DNA from: 0-14-3-00-62-12 sp034440555
GTDB lineage: Bacteria > Pseudomonadota > Gammaproteobacteria > Xanthomonadales > Ahniellaceae
Assembly: GCA_034440555.1 (NCBI GenBank)
Contig: JAWXCG010000295.1
Location: forward strand, 5,873-69,872
Reading direction: 5' to 3'
DNA length: 64,000 nucleotides
The notes under the pieces were generated by a model. The model was given only the letters and a program-made list of their open reading frames with translations. It made no database searches and had not been told where the DNA came from. Shown piece by piece: positions 37,758-46,890 of the stretch (the stretch's first letter is position 1; the number at the start of each line of letters is the position of its first letter). A program made the translations under genes and the position numbers.

Positions 37758-39017
37758 TCAGCGGAATCCGGCCACTGTTGGTCCACGGCTGCGCCAGACG
37801 CGGTTATTGTCGTTGAAGCTGGCGGTGCCGATGGTCACGCCGCTCAAGGTGTAATTGGGAGAGGAGAAGGCGCCGAAGCGCGTGCACGAAGAACATGGTC
37901 CGTTGTTGACCGCCATGACGGTGCGGCGGTTGATGCTGGACATGACGAAGCCGTGGCCATAGGAAAACGGCGAAGTGGTCGAATCGTTGTCGTGTCGAGT
38001 GCCGACTACATGCCCGGCCTCATGCACGAAAGTGAAATTGCCCGACAGGCAGGTGTGGTTCATCACGAAGTAAGCGTTCGCGCTCGAGGTGGCGATCCCT
38101 GCTGCCTGGCCACACAGCGACGCGCTGGATGGTGCCACATACGCGACGATGTCGGCGGTGCTGCTATTGCGTTGCCCGGCGATAGCGTCGTAGAAACCAT
38201 CCGCGTCATTGGTGAGTCGGTTCAGCATGGTCGAATAGTTGGTGCTCTCCGATTGCGTGTAGAAGCGGATCGCACCGGCTTGCTGAAAACGAATATCGGT
38301 ATTGGTCGCCGACAATGCCTGGTTCGCTTCTGCGAACGCAAGATCCATCGCTTGCTGCTCGTTGCCCACGGCCGCCGTCGCCGATGCGCCGAATGCAACC
38401 ATCACGCGAATTGTCGAAATGGCTTTGGCAACTGGACCGAATCCTGCGTACGCGCCGTCGCTACGTGGCGAATTGCGCAACATCTGCGTATAGCCTTTTT
38501 CATCTTCGTCCACCAGAAATTTACTCTGGTCCACTTCGATCAGAGCATGCGCACCATCATCGATCGGCACCAATCGATAGAGCTGACCTTCGATCCGGAT
38601 ATTCGCGAGCAAGGTATTTCCCGAGCGCACGGCAATGATATTGTTGAGCGCGGCATCGAGCGGAATCAATCCGTCGGAACGACTCAGCTTTTCATGACCC
38701 ATATCGATCTGACCAATCCACACCTCGTTGCCGCTCTCCATACGTTCGAATTGCGTCTGCCTGGCGTCGACATTGATACCGCCTGGCAAACTCATGCTGA
38801 GCACTCGCGTGTCGGCAGCGATCAGGTTTGCGCGCGCCGAGACAATTTCGATGCGCTCGTTGGCCGGATCCGATGCCGCTTTGCGCAACAGTTCGCCCGG
38901 CTCGGCGATCTGTGATCGGTTTCCAGCAACTGAGAACAAACTTTCGGCTGCGTTCGCAGCACTCACACAAGAAACCAGAGCAACACTCAGACAAACGGCA
39001 ATACGAGTGAACTTCAT
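37758..39017 (-). CDS. secreted reprolysin-like zinc metalloprotease
   Basis: A 419-residue exported protein with a signal peptide (MKFTRIAVCLSVALVSCVSA, 1 to about 24). The first 190 or so residues form a propeptide-like region. The catalytic domain carries the extended zinc motif HEAGHVVGTRHD (332-343), as in M12B-type metzincins, with a candidate Met-turn at RRTVMAVNNG shortly after. Several cysteine pairs (SLCGQ, NHTCL, PCSSC) suit an extracellular enzyme. The start at 39017 has GAGG 9 bases upstream; a Met five codons earlier lacks one. It probably contributes to extracellular protein degradation alongside the nearby chitinase. Confidence 0.9.
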   Translation of the reverse strand: MKFTRIAVCLSVALVSCVSAANAAESLFSVAGNRSQIAEPGELLRKAASDPANERIEIVSARANLIAADTRVLSMSLPGGINVDARQTQFERMESGNEVWIGQIDMGHEKLSRSDGLIPLDAALNNIIAVRSGNTLLANIRIEGQLYRLVPIDDGAHALIEVDQSKFLVDEDEKGYTQMLRNSPRSDGAYAGFGPVAKAISTIRVMVAFGASATAAVGNEQQAMDLAFAEANQALSATNTDIRFQQAGAIRFYTQSESTNYSTMLNRLTNDADGFYDAIAGQRNSSTADIVAYVAPSSASLCGQAAGIATSSANAYFVMNHTCLSGNFTFVHEAGHVVGTRHDNDSTTSPFSYGHGFVMSSINRRTVMAVNNGPCSSCTRFGAFSSPNYTLSGVTIGTASFNDNNRVWRSRGPTVAGFR

Positions 39018-39860
39018 CGGACGTTTCCTCATGGAATGGACGATCATGGAAGGAACGGACTCGAAACCGACAGATTCGAGAGAGCTGAACTCGAATGAGA
39101 GGCCTCGAAACTGGTTGTCGCAGCTGCCATCGAAATCCCCGGCGCATACGACCCCGGCACAGTACATGAATCTGTTGCCATTGATTCACGATGAAGACAC
39201 AGTTTTCTGCTAAGCGATCATACTGTTTTTGTTTCTTGGTCCGCGACGATTTCATGTTGCAGAGCAATGCATGGCAACGCCAAAATCGATCTCAGCCGCG
39301 GCAACTCAACATCGAGAGAAATCATCCGCTGGAAGAATCAGTTTTGCATCGCAGCATCAGCCTGCCTGGCAACAGTTCTCTGCCGGTTTCCTTTGGTTGT
39401 CGCTTCGTGGTGGAGAGTCGCGGTGACGTCTCCCGGCACTTCGCCTTGAGTGACTGGGACGTCGAGCCTACGTAGATCTATGCGCTATACGCCCAAGGCC
39501 TGGGCTGGATCGTCGACCTTGGCCAAGGAGGGCCATCGACACCGCGCCTGCAACACAGTCCTACTTGAACGACATCGCCATGTCGTTGAACAGACGCCCC
39601 AGAAAAGCGCACGGATTCAGCACACCACTTGAAAAATACAACGAGCTACTTCAATCTCATCAACTCACACAGGGTGTTTCGCTTCAGGCTTGAAACCGCC
39701 TACGGCCGAGCACCCTCAAACCAACCACTGCGCAAAGCGCCAAGCAACGCGGCGTTTTTCCGGGCATCACGCAAAGTGATTTGATGCATCGCGACAAATT
39801 GCGCATGATCGGGGGTGCCGCGGAACGCGCGGTTGTACCGAAAGATCAGGCTCACTCATC
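39018..39860. other. long intergenic region without a supported gene
   Basis: About 840 bp between the divergent metalloprotease and lysAC genes. Short frames exist on both strands, for example 39191-39475 and 39450-39632 on the plus strand, but none shows a domain or a good ribosome-binding site. It must carry the promoters of both flanking genes; I cannot place them. I see no riboswitch or attenuator of a known type before lysAC. Confidence 0.5.
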
Positions 39861-42461
39861 ATGTCCTTTGTAACCCAGCAATCCACATCGGCCCACCCCT
39901 GGGTGGTGTTGAAGTTTGGCGGTACCAGTGTCGCGACCGCGGCGCGCTGGAAATCCATCGTCACGCTGGCGAAGAAGCGCAGGGATGAAGGCTTCCGTCC
40001 CGTCGTAGTGGTGTCTGCGCTCAGTGGCGTGACCAACTTGCTGCTGAAGATCATCGACGCTGGCAACAACCCTGCAGCAGCGAAGACCATCGCCGACGAA
40101 ATTCGCGCGCGCCATCAGGTATTGATCGAGGACCTGGCGATTGCGCTGCCAACTGGCACCGCGGCATGGCTGGATCGATTGGACGCACTTACGCTGGATG
40201 CGCGTGCAGTCCATTCAGCACTCGATTGGCAGGCAGAAGTATTGGCGATCGGCGAACTCTGCAGCAGCTCGCTCGGCGCGGCTTTGTTTACTCAGCACGG
40301 CTTGCCTGCGGCCTGGCTGGATTCACGCGATTGGCTGTGCGCAATCGAACCGGTACACCAGAGCGATTGGGCGCGCTGGCTGTCAGTGAGTTGTTCAACT
40401 GAAGGCTTGCCAGACCAGGCCGCGCTGCTCGCGGCAACAGCCGATGCCTTTGTCGCACCCGGCTTTATCGCACGCAATCTCAGTGGCGCCACCGTGATTC
40501 TCGGACGCGGCGGATCGGATACTTCTGCCGCCTATCTGGGCGCAATCCTCGGCGCGGCGCGCGTGGAAATTTGGACGGATGTAGCGGGCATGTTTTCGGC
40601 CGATCCGCGTCAAGTGCCGAATGCCCGCTTGCTGGCACGTCTGGATTTTGAAGAGGCACAGGAAATCGCGACCACCGGTGCCAAGGTGCTGCATCCGCGC
40701 TCTTTGGCGCCGGTGCGCGACGCCGGTGTGCCGATGTGGATTCGCGATACCAATAGACCGGACCTGGAAGGCACCATCATTGAAGCACGCGTCGCCGACG
40801 GTTCTGCGTCGGTAAAGGCGATCAGCGCGCGTCGCGGCGTCATGCTGGTGGCGATGGAATCGCTCGGCATGTGGCAGCAGGTCGGCTTTCTGGCCGACGT
40901 ATTTGCCGCGTTCAAGCAGCACGGCCTCTCGGTCGATCTGATCAGCTCGGCCGAGACCAATGTCACCGTTTCGCTTGATCCGACCGAGAACCTGGTCAAC
41001 ACCAATGTGCTGGAAGCACTGTGCGCCGATCTAGCGGCCGTGTGCCGGGTCAAATTGATCGGACCGTGTGCGGCGATTACCCTGGTCGGGCGCGGCATGC
41101 GCGGGCTGCTTGCCAATCTTTCCGGGGTATGGAGCGAATTCGGCACGATGCCGGTGCATCTGATCAGTCAGAGCTCGAACAATCTCAATCTCACCTTCGT
41201 CGTCGATGAGAGCGCAGCAGAAGGATTGGTCGCGCGCATTCACGACAGCCTGATCCGAACGCGCGCGCTCAAAGGCGAAAACCAGTCAGTCTTTGGCCCG
41301 AGTTGGAAATCGCTCTATCAGGCCGACGAAGAAATCACCGAGAAGCCTTGGTGGGTGCATAAGCGCAGCCGCCTGCTCGAACTGGCTTGCGAGCGCACAC
41401 CGCGCTATGTCTACGATCGCGACACGTTGCGCGCACGGGCACGCGCGTTGTTGGCGATCGACGCGGTCGATCAGTGGTTCTATGCGACCAAGGCGAACGC
41501 GCATCCGGCGATCCTGACTGAGCTGGCCAATCTCGGGTTCGGTTTGGAGTCGGTGTCCGAAGGAGAGTTCGCGCATGCGCATAGCATCGCGCCAGCCGCA
41601 GCAAAACTGTATACGTCCAACTTCGCAGCCACTGCGGAACTGCGCCGCATGATCGGCGAGCGCACCGCGATCACCATCGATAACCTCACTCTGCTGCAGG
41701 CCCATCCGGATATTTTCAGCGGTCGCGATCTACTGCTGCGCGTCGATCTTGGTGTCGGCCGAGGTCACCACGACAAGGTCAAGACCGGTGGAGCCGGCAG
41801 CAAGTTCGGCATCGCATTGTCCGACCTTGGCGCCGCTCACGCTGCGGCCGAACGTGCCAGCGCGCGCGTAATTGGCCTGCATGCGCATCTAGGCTCCGGC
41901 ATCTTGTCAGTCGCTCACTTTCGCGAAGTCTATGCCGAGCTGGCGGCGATCGGTGAATCGATTTCGAGCGTGTCTATTGTCAACATCGGCGGCGGCATCG
42001 GCGTGCCAGCGCGCAGCGAGGATCCGGTTATCGACCTGGCCGAACTGGCGCGTGCGTTGGCGGAGGTCAAGGCGGCGTATCCACAGTTCCAGTTATGGAT
42101 GGAGCCCGGCCGATTTCTGGTCGCCGAGGCGGGAGTACTTCTGGCGACAGTGACGCAGACCAAAACCAAAGACGAAACACACTTCGTCGGACTCGACGCC
42201 GGCATGCACAATCTGATTCGTCCGGCGCTTTATGATGCCTGGCATCCGATCGTAAACCTCACCCGACTTGACGAGCCCACCACCGAAACTGTGCGCGTGG
42301 TCGGACCGATCTGTGAGTCCAGCGACGTGCTTGGCATCGATCGTCGTCTGCCGCGCAGCAGCGAAGGCGATGTCGTGCTGATCGCACATGCTGGCGCCTA
42401 TGGCGCAGTGATGGCATCAAACTACAATCGACGTGCCCATGCTGATGAGGTGATGTTGTGA
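39861..42461 (+). CDS. lysAC: bifunctional aspartate kinase / diaminopimelate decarboxylase
   Basis: An 866-residue fusion that joins the first and last steps of lysine synthesis. The aspartate kinase part (1 to about 465) begins VVLKFGGTSVATAARW, contains IVTLAKKRRDEGFRPVVVVSAL, a RGGSDTSAAYLGAILGA nucleotide region and two ACT-like segments (VSLDPTENLV, IHDSLIRTRAL). The decarboxylase part (about 475-866) has the PLP lysine in YATKAN (K544), HAHLGSGI, GGGIGVPARSEDPVIDL, EPGRFLVAEAGVL and the CESSDVL active-site cysteine. This fusion is characteristic of Xanthomonadales. Its stop overlaps the GTG start of murL by 4 bases, so the cell-wall genes behind it are translationally coupled. Confidence 0.96.
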   Translation: MSFVTQQSTSAHPWVVLKFGGTSVATAARWKSIVTLAKKRRDEGFRPVVVVSALSGVTNLLLKIIDAGNNPAAAKTIADEIRARHQVLIEDLAIALPTGTAAWLDRLDALTLDARAVHSALDWQAEVLAIGELCSSSLGAALFTQHGLPAAWLDSRDWLCAIEPVHQSDWARWLSVSCSTEGLPDQAALLAATADAFVAPGFIARNLSGATVILGRGGSDTSAAYLGAILGAARVEIWTDVAGMFSADPRQVPNARLLARLDFEEAQEIATTGAKVLHPRSLAPVRDAGVPMWIRDTNRPDLEGTIIEARVADGSASVKAISARRGVMLVAMESLGMWQQVGFLADVFAAFKQHGLSVDLISSAETNVTVSLDPTENLVNTNVLEALCADLAAVCRVKLIGPCAAITLVGRGMRGLLANLSGVWSEFGTMPVHLISQSSNNLNLTFVVDESAAEGLVARIHDSLIRTRALKGENQSVFGPSWKSLYQADEEITEKPWWVHKRSRLLELACERTPRYVYDRDTLRARARALLAIDAVDQWFYATKANAHPAILTELANLGFGLESVSEGEFAHAHSIAPAAAKLYTSNFAATAELRRMIGERTAITIDNLTLLQAHPDIFSGRDLLLRVDLGVGRGHHDKVKTGGAGSKFGIALSDLGAAHAAAERASARVIGLHAHLGSGILSVAHFREVYAELAAIGESISSVSIVNIGGGIGVPARSEDPVIDLAELARALAEVKAAYPQFQLWMEPGRFLVAEAGVLLATVTQTKTKDETHFVGLDAGMHNLIRPALYDAWHPIVNLTRLDEPTTETVRVVGPICESSDVLGIDRRLPRSSEGDVVLIAHAGAYGAVMASNYNRRAHADEVML

Positions 42462-43831
42462 TTGCGCCTGCGCACAGAACAGTGACTGAGCCGAAAACCG
42501 CCAAACTGTTCCGTTTCGTTCGGGCCGGCTTCGACGCGTCGAGCGGCGTTGCCAAACTGGTCTACGGTTTCGACGACGGTCCCGAGCTGATCGAGAAAAT
42601 TACCTTTCCGGACGCGCCCAGCCATCTGCCCGCTGACCGTGAGCTCGCGTTCCAGCACGCGCTGGACTCGCTGCACCTGATCGCCGGCATCAGCTACTAC
42701 AAAGCCGCTGTGCCGCCAGCGATCCACATTGATGGGACCGGTATCGACATCGATACCGCCGCGATGCTGGATGAAATCTATTTGCACGGGCTAGGTGAGT
42801 TCGCGCATCAGAACGGGCTCGATTTACGCGAACGGATCGCATTTCCGGCCGCGCGCAATGAAGCCAGCCGTACGCTGGCCACTGCGCTCGACCTGCCACG
42901 GCGCACCCTGATACCCATCGGCGGCGGCAAGGATTCGCTGGTTACCGTGGAATTGCTGCGCCAGTGCAGCGAACCGATGACGGCGGTCTGGGTGGGTAGT
43001 TCGGCGCTTATCCAGGCGACAGCTGAGCGCAGTGGACTGCCGATGCTGAATGTGAAGCGCGAGATATCGCCGGTGTTGTTCGAGATGAACCGCAATGGTG
43101 CGTGGAACGGACATATCCCGGTCACCGCGATCAACTCGGCGATTCTGGCCTGTGCGGCAATCCTCTATGGGTTCGACGCGATCGCCTTCTCGAATGAACG
43201 TTCTGCGTCGAGCGCCAATCTGGTGGTCGATGGTTTCGCGATCAATCATCAGTGGAGCAAGGGACTGCGCTTCGAGGAAATATTTCGCACACACCTGCGC
43301 ACTCATGTTGCGGCAAACCTGGATTATTTCTCGGCGCTGCGTTCGTTCTCAGAACTGGCAGTGACCAGTCGCTTCGCCAAGCTGGAGCAGTATCACAGGG
43401 TATTTTCCAGCTGTAATCGCAACTTCAAGATTCTTGGCGACCGCCCTGCCTCGCGTTGGTGCGGTGAGTGCCCGAAATGCCATTTCGTATTTCTGGCCTT
43501 GGCGCCGTTTCTGCCCAAGGCACGATTGGTATCGATTTTCGGGCGCAATTTGCTCGACAATCCGAATCTGTCCGGCGCCTTCGATGCCCTGCTCGAAGTG
43601 GACGCACACAAGCCGTTCGAATGCGTCGGCGAAGGGTGCGAATCGCGCGCTGCGATGGCCGCTCTCGCCACGCGCGCGGACTGGAGCGAAGACGTCCTGG
43701 TCACCAGGTTCAAGCGCCAGATTCGCCCCAAACTCGATCCTTTCGAGCTCGATCTGGATGCGCTGTTGCAGCCCGCGGGGCCGCATCACCTGCCGCAGCG
43801 CCTGCTGCCCATACTGTATGCGTCTAGCTGA
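42458..43831 (+). CDS. murL: UDP-MurNAc-L-Ala-L-Glu epimerase MurL
   Basis: A 457-residue protein matching MurL, the ATP-dependent epimerase that converts the terminal L-Glu of UDP-MurNAc-L-Ala-L-Glu to D-Glu, as shown in Xanthomonas. A nucleotide-binding loop IPIGGGKDSLVTVELL (GGGKDS at 155-160) is followed by AFSNERSASSANLVVDGFAINHQWSKG and a cysteine cluster CGECPKCHFVFL that suggests a metal site. It starts at GTG 42458, inside the lysAC stop, and overlaps murD2 by 14 bases. Together with MurD2 it should replace the MurI plus MurD route for adding D-Glu to peptidoglycan. Confidence 0.9.
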   Translation: MIAPAHRTVTEPKTAKLFRFVRAGFDASSGVAKLVYGFDDGPELIEKITFPDAPSHLPADRELAFQHALDSLHLIAGISYYKAAVPPAIHIDGTGIDIDTAAMLDEIYLHGLGEFAHQNGLDLRERIAFPAARNEASRTLATALDLPRRTLIPIGGGKDSLVTVELLRQCSEPMTAVWVGSSALIQATAERSGLPMLNVKREISPVLFEMNRNGAWNGHIPVTAINSAILACAAILYGFDAIAFSNERSASSANLVVDGFAINHQWSKGLRFEEIFRTHLRTHVAANLDYFSALRSFSELAVTSRFAKLEQYHRVFSSCNRNFKILGDRPASRWCGECPKCHFVFLALAPFLPKARLVSIFGRNLLDNPNLSGAFDALLEVDAHKPFECVGEGCESRAAMAALATRADWSEDVLVTRFKRQIRPKLDPFELDLDALLQPAGPHHLPQRLLPILYASS

Positions 43832-45194
43832 CCTGGCGTCCAGACGCGTCGCCATTCTCGGCTTCGGCCGCGAAGGGCGCGCTACATGGCAAGCCCTGCG
43901 CCGGTATCTGCCCGGTTGCGCGCTCACACTGTTTTGCTCGGCGGGTGAGCGCGAGGAAGCGCTGCAACTCGACGACAGCGCTTTGCATATTGTCGCCGAT
44001 CCGGCCACCGTGTCGGCACTGACCGCGTTCGATGTGGTGATCAAATCGCCGGGTGTCAGCCCCTACCGCACGCCGATCCCGGAGGCAGTGGCCGCCGGCG
44101 TGCGTTTTATTTCCGGCAGCACAATCTGGTTCGCCGAGCATGTCGACGCGCGCACCATCTGCATTACCGGCACCAAAGGCAAGAGCACGACCTGCGCCCT
44201 GACGGCGCACCTGCTGCGCTCGATCGGCGTGCGCACCGCACTCTGCGGCAATATCGGCTTGCCTCTGCTGGAGCTGATGCATCCGCAGCCGCCGCCAGAA
44301 TGCTGGGTAATCGAGCTTTCGAGTTTTCAGACTCGCGATTTTTCTGGCGTGCCAACAGTGGCCGTGGTGACCAATCTGATCGAGGAGCATCTTGACTGGC
44401 ACGGCAGCGTCGAGCACTACATCGAGGACAAGCTCTGCATCCTCGGCAACGACCCGCGTACGCGACGCGTGCTCAACGCGCGCGATGCGCAGACGCGCCA
44501 GCACATCGGTGCCGGTGACGCGCAGTGGTTCGATCACGACGATGGCTGGCAGGTGACTGCATTCGATCTGTGTTTCCGCGGCCGCGCGCTGATTGCGCGA
44601 TCCGAACTCGCGCTTGCCGGCGCGCACAATGCCGCAAACGCCTGTGCGGCATTGACCGCCATTACGGCTGCGGGCTATGACGCCATGGCCGCCCTGCCGG
44701 CGCTGCGGACATTTGTTCCGCTGCCCCATCGTCTGCACTCATTGGGCACGAGCGCGGGCATCGAATACGTCAACGACAGCATTGCCACCACACCGCAGGC
44801 GACGATCGCCGCGCTGCAGCACTACGCGGGGCGCGCGGTCGCACTGATTCTGGGCGGTCAGGACCGCGGACTGGATTGGACTTCCCTGCGCGTCTATTTG
44901 AACCTGCATCCGCCCTGCGCCGTGGTCTGCACCGGTGCGACTGCAGCGCGCGTGCTGCCGATGTTGTCGAAAGATTTCGCGTTGCGCAGGCGCCTGCATC
45001 ATGCTGAAAAGTTCGACAGTGCGTTTGCCGCGGCGCGCAAGGCGCTGCATGGTTCGGGCGTATTGCTGCTTTCGCCTGGCGCCCCTAGCTTTGGTCAGTT
45101 TCGCGACTACGTAGAACGCGGCAAGATGTTCGCCCGCCTCGCCGGATTTGATCCGGAGGCAATCGCCGGCATCCAGGGGTTAGGTATCGCATGA
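43818..45194 (+). CDS. murD2: UDP-MurNAc-L-Ala--L-Glu ligase MurD2
   Basis: A 458-residue Mur ligase. It has an N-terminal Rossmann-like domain (VAILGFGREGRATWQAL), the P-loop ITGTKGKSTT (117-124 for the core), the central LCGNIGLPLLELM and VIELSSFQTRDF regions, VTNLIEEHLDWHGSVEHY with the catalytic His, and the C-terminal domain with PHRLHSLG, YVNDSIATTPQATIAAL and GGQDRGLDW. By context with murL it is the L-Glu-adding MurD2 rather than classical MurD. The ATG at 43818 lies within the murL end; an open frame further upstream is out of phase with murL and is ignored. Confidence 0.9.
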   Translation: MRLADLASRRVAILGFGREGRATWQALRRYLPGCALTLFCSAGEREEALQLDDSALHIVADPATVSALTAFDVVIKSPGVSPYRTPIPEAVAAGVRFISGSTIWFAEHVDARTICITGTKGKSTTCALTAHLLRSIGVRTALCGNIGLPLLELMHPQPPPECWVIELSSFQTRDFSGVPTVAVVTNLIEEHLDWHGSVEHYIEDKLCILGNDPRTRRVLNARDAQTRQHIGAGDAQWFDHDDGWQVTAFDLCFRGRALIARSELALAGAHNAANACAALTAITAAGYDAMAALPALRTFVPLPHRLHSLGTSAGIEYVNDSIATTPQATIAALQHYAGRAVALILGGQDRGLDWTSLRVYLNLHPPCAVVCTGATAARVLPMLSKDFALRRRLHHAEKFDSAFAAARKALHGSGVLLLSPGAPSFGQFRDYVERGKMFARLAGFDPEAIAGIQGLGIA

Positions 45195-45856
45195 ACAGTT
45201 CGCTCCAATCCAAACCCATCTGGGACCTGCCGACGCGCGTATTCCATTGGTTGCTGGTGATCGGCGTGATCCTGCAGTTTGGCACTGGCAAATTCGGCTG
45301 GTTGAGCATGCAATGGCACTTCTGGTCTGGCTACGCGCTGCTAACGCTTTTGCTGTTTCGTATTTTTTGGGGATTTCTTGGCAGCGAGAGTGCGCGCTTC
45401 CTTGGGTTGCTGGTCGGCCCCAGACGCGTTTTCAACTATCTGCGGCAATGGTCGAGCACGCCGATGTCGCGCTTTGCCGGCCACAATCCCGCGGGCGCTT
45501 GGGCGACGTTGCTGATCCTTTTGGCCCTGCTGGTGCAATCGCTCAGCGGATTGTTCAGCAGCGACGAGATGGAGTGGTTTGGTCCTTTGTCCCGTTGGGT
45601 TCCAGATCGAGCGGTTGTCTTTGCGACCTGGGTGCACCAACGCGGGGAGACGATGATCCTCGCCCTTATCACGCTGCACGTAATGGCAATTGCGCTCTAC
45701 TGGTTTGTCAAACGCGAAAATCTCGTCGCTGGCATGTGGCATGGCCTGCGTGCCATCGAAGTGAGCGCGCCGTTCCTGACCGGCAATAGGCGCGCTGTGT
45801 TGCTGCTGGCAGTTGCCGCGGCTCTGGTTGCTGGCACAATCGTGTGGGCGGAGTAG
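45191..45856 (+). CDS. cytochrome b561-family membrane protein
   Basis: A 221-residue protein with four membrane helices and histidines placed for haem b: VFHWLLVIGV (helix 1), MQWHFWSGYALL (helix 2), and ALITLHVMAIALYWF (helix 4). It resembles the b-type subunits of Ni/Fe-hydrogenase and related cytochrome b561 proteins that pass electrons between quinone and a partner. No hydrogenase genes are present, so the partner is unknown. It overlaps murD2 by 4 bases (ATGA) and is followed 3 bases later by the MOSC gene. Confidence 0.85.
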   Translation: MNSSLQSKPIWDLPTRVFHWLLVIGVILQFGTGKFGWLSMQWHFWSGYALLTLLLFRIFWGFLGSESARFLGLLVGPRRVFNYLRQWSSTPMSRFAGHNPAGAWATLLILLALLVQSLSGLFSSDEMEWFGPLSRWVPDRAVVFATWVHQRGETMILALITLHVMAIALYWFVKRENLVAGMWHGLRAIEVSAPFLTGNRRAVLLLAVAAALVAGTIVWAE

Positions 45857-45859
45857 GCC

Positions 45860-46663
45860 GTGCATATCCAATCGCCTCTGGTCTATCCATTGAAGTCGGC
45901 GCGCGGCGTTGCGCTGCAGGAAGTCGAAGTGCAGGCTCGTGGGTTGGCGGGTGACCGTCGCTGGATGGTCATCGACGAAAAGAACCGGTTCGTCAGCGCA
46001 CGCAAAATTCCAGCAATGGTACTGATCGAGGCCAGCATGCAAGCCGGCGACATCGCGCTGACTTTGTCTGCGCGTGATCAATCTCCAGCTAGCGTGGTCG
46101 TGCCGGACGCCAAGCTCCCGGTGATCGAAGTCGAGGTCTGGAAATCGCGCTGCCCGGCACGCGTCGCCGATGCTGCAGCCAACGAGTGGATCAGCGCGTT
46201 GCTCAATGGCGACTATCGACTTGTCCACATGGCCGACGACTGCCTGCGCAGCGTGTCGCAGGAATGGTCCAGGCCGGGCGATATCGTCAGCTTCGCCGAT
46301 GGCTTCCCACTGCTATTGATTGGTACGGCCTCGCTCGAAGACTTGAATCGTCGCCTGAGTCGCCCGGTGACGATGGCCAACTTTCGCCCCAATCTTGTCG
46401 TTCAAACTGCGCATGCATTCATCGAAGACAATTGGCGGCGCGTGCGCATCGGGGATATCGAATTCGACGTCAGCAAGCCCTGTACGCGCTGCGTGCTGAC
46501 CACAGTCGACCCGAACTCCGGAATGAAATCCGTTGATGGCGAACCGTTGGCAACTCTGAAGACCTTTCGCAAATTCGAGCTCGGCGTCACCTTCGGCCAG
46601 AACCTGATCCCACGTGGAGTGGGCACTCTGCACCGAGGCGATCCATTGACTGCGCTGTTGTAG
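45860..46663 (+). CDS. MOSC-domain protein (YcbX/mARC-like)
   Basis: A 267-residue protein with an N-terminal MOSC beta-barrel domain (HIQSPLVYPLKSARGVALQE, then GLAGDRRWMVIDEKNRFVSAR) and a C-terminal MOSC domain containing FRPNLVVQT and the conserved KPCTRCVLTTVD, whose cysteine is expected to bind the molybdenum cofactor. Relatives reduce N-hydroxylated bases. GTG at 45860 is the start, since no ATG fits. Its position 3 bases behind a b-type cytochrome gene suggests that the cytochrome could be its electron donor, but this is inference. Confidence 0.87.
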   Translation: MHIQSPLVYPLKSARGVALQEVEVQARGLAGDRRWMVIDEKNRFVSARKIPAMVLIEASMQAGDIALTLSARDQSPASVVVPDAKLPVIEVEVWKSRCPARVADAAANEWISALLNGDYRLVHMADDCLRSVSQEWSRPGDIVSFADGFPLLLIGTASLEDLNRRLSRPVTMANFRPNLVVQTAHAFIEDNWRRVRIGDIEFDVSKPCTRCVLTTVDPNSGMKSVDGEPLATLKTFRKFELGVTFGQNLIPRGVGTLHRGDPLTALL

Positions 46664-46890
46664 AGCGTTGCTTGCTCCGCTGCTTTGGCTTTCGATCGAG
46701 CGTCGACAACAGAGCAAGACTAGCCCAGCAGCTCGGTCGCACAGGGAGCACTGCGCCGAGCATTTGCTCTAAGCGAGAAGCCTAGTGTCAGTGCGATTTC
46801 ATCGATACGGTGCGCGGGTGCGCGCGCCTCAGGGTTCGCGACGGCGCGGGCCAGGTCCTATCGAGGCGCGGCGGCAAGGAACTCGGGTAC

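Noticed and set aside
43434..43817. 128-residue upstream extension of MurD2
   Set aside because: It lies wholly within murL in another frame; the Mur ligase fold begins at 43818.
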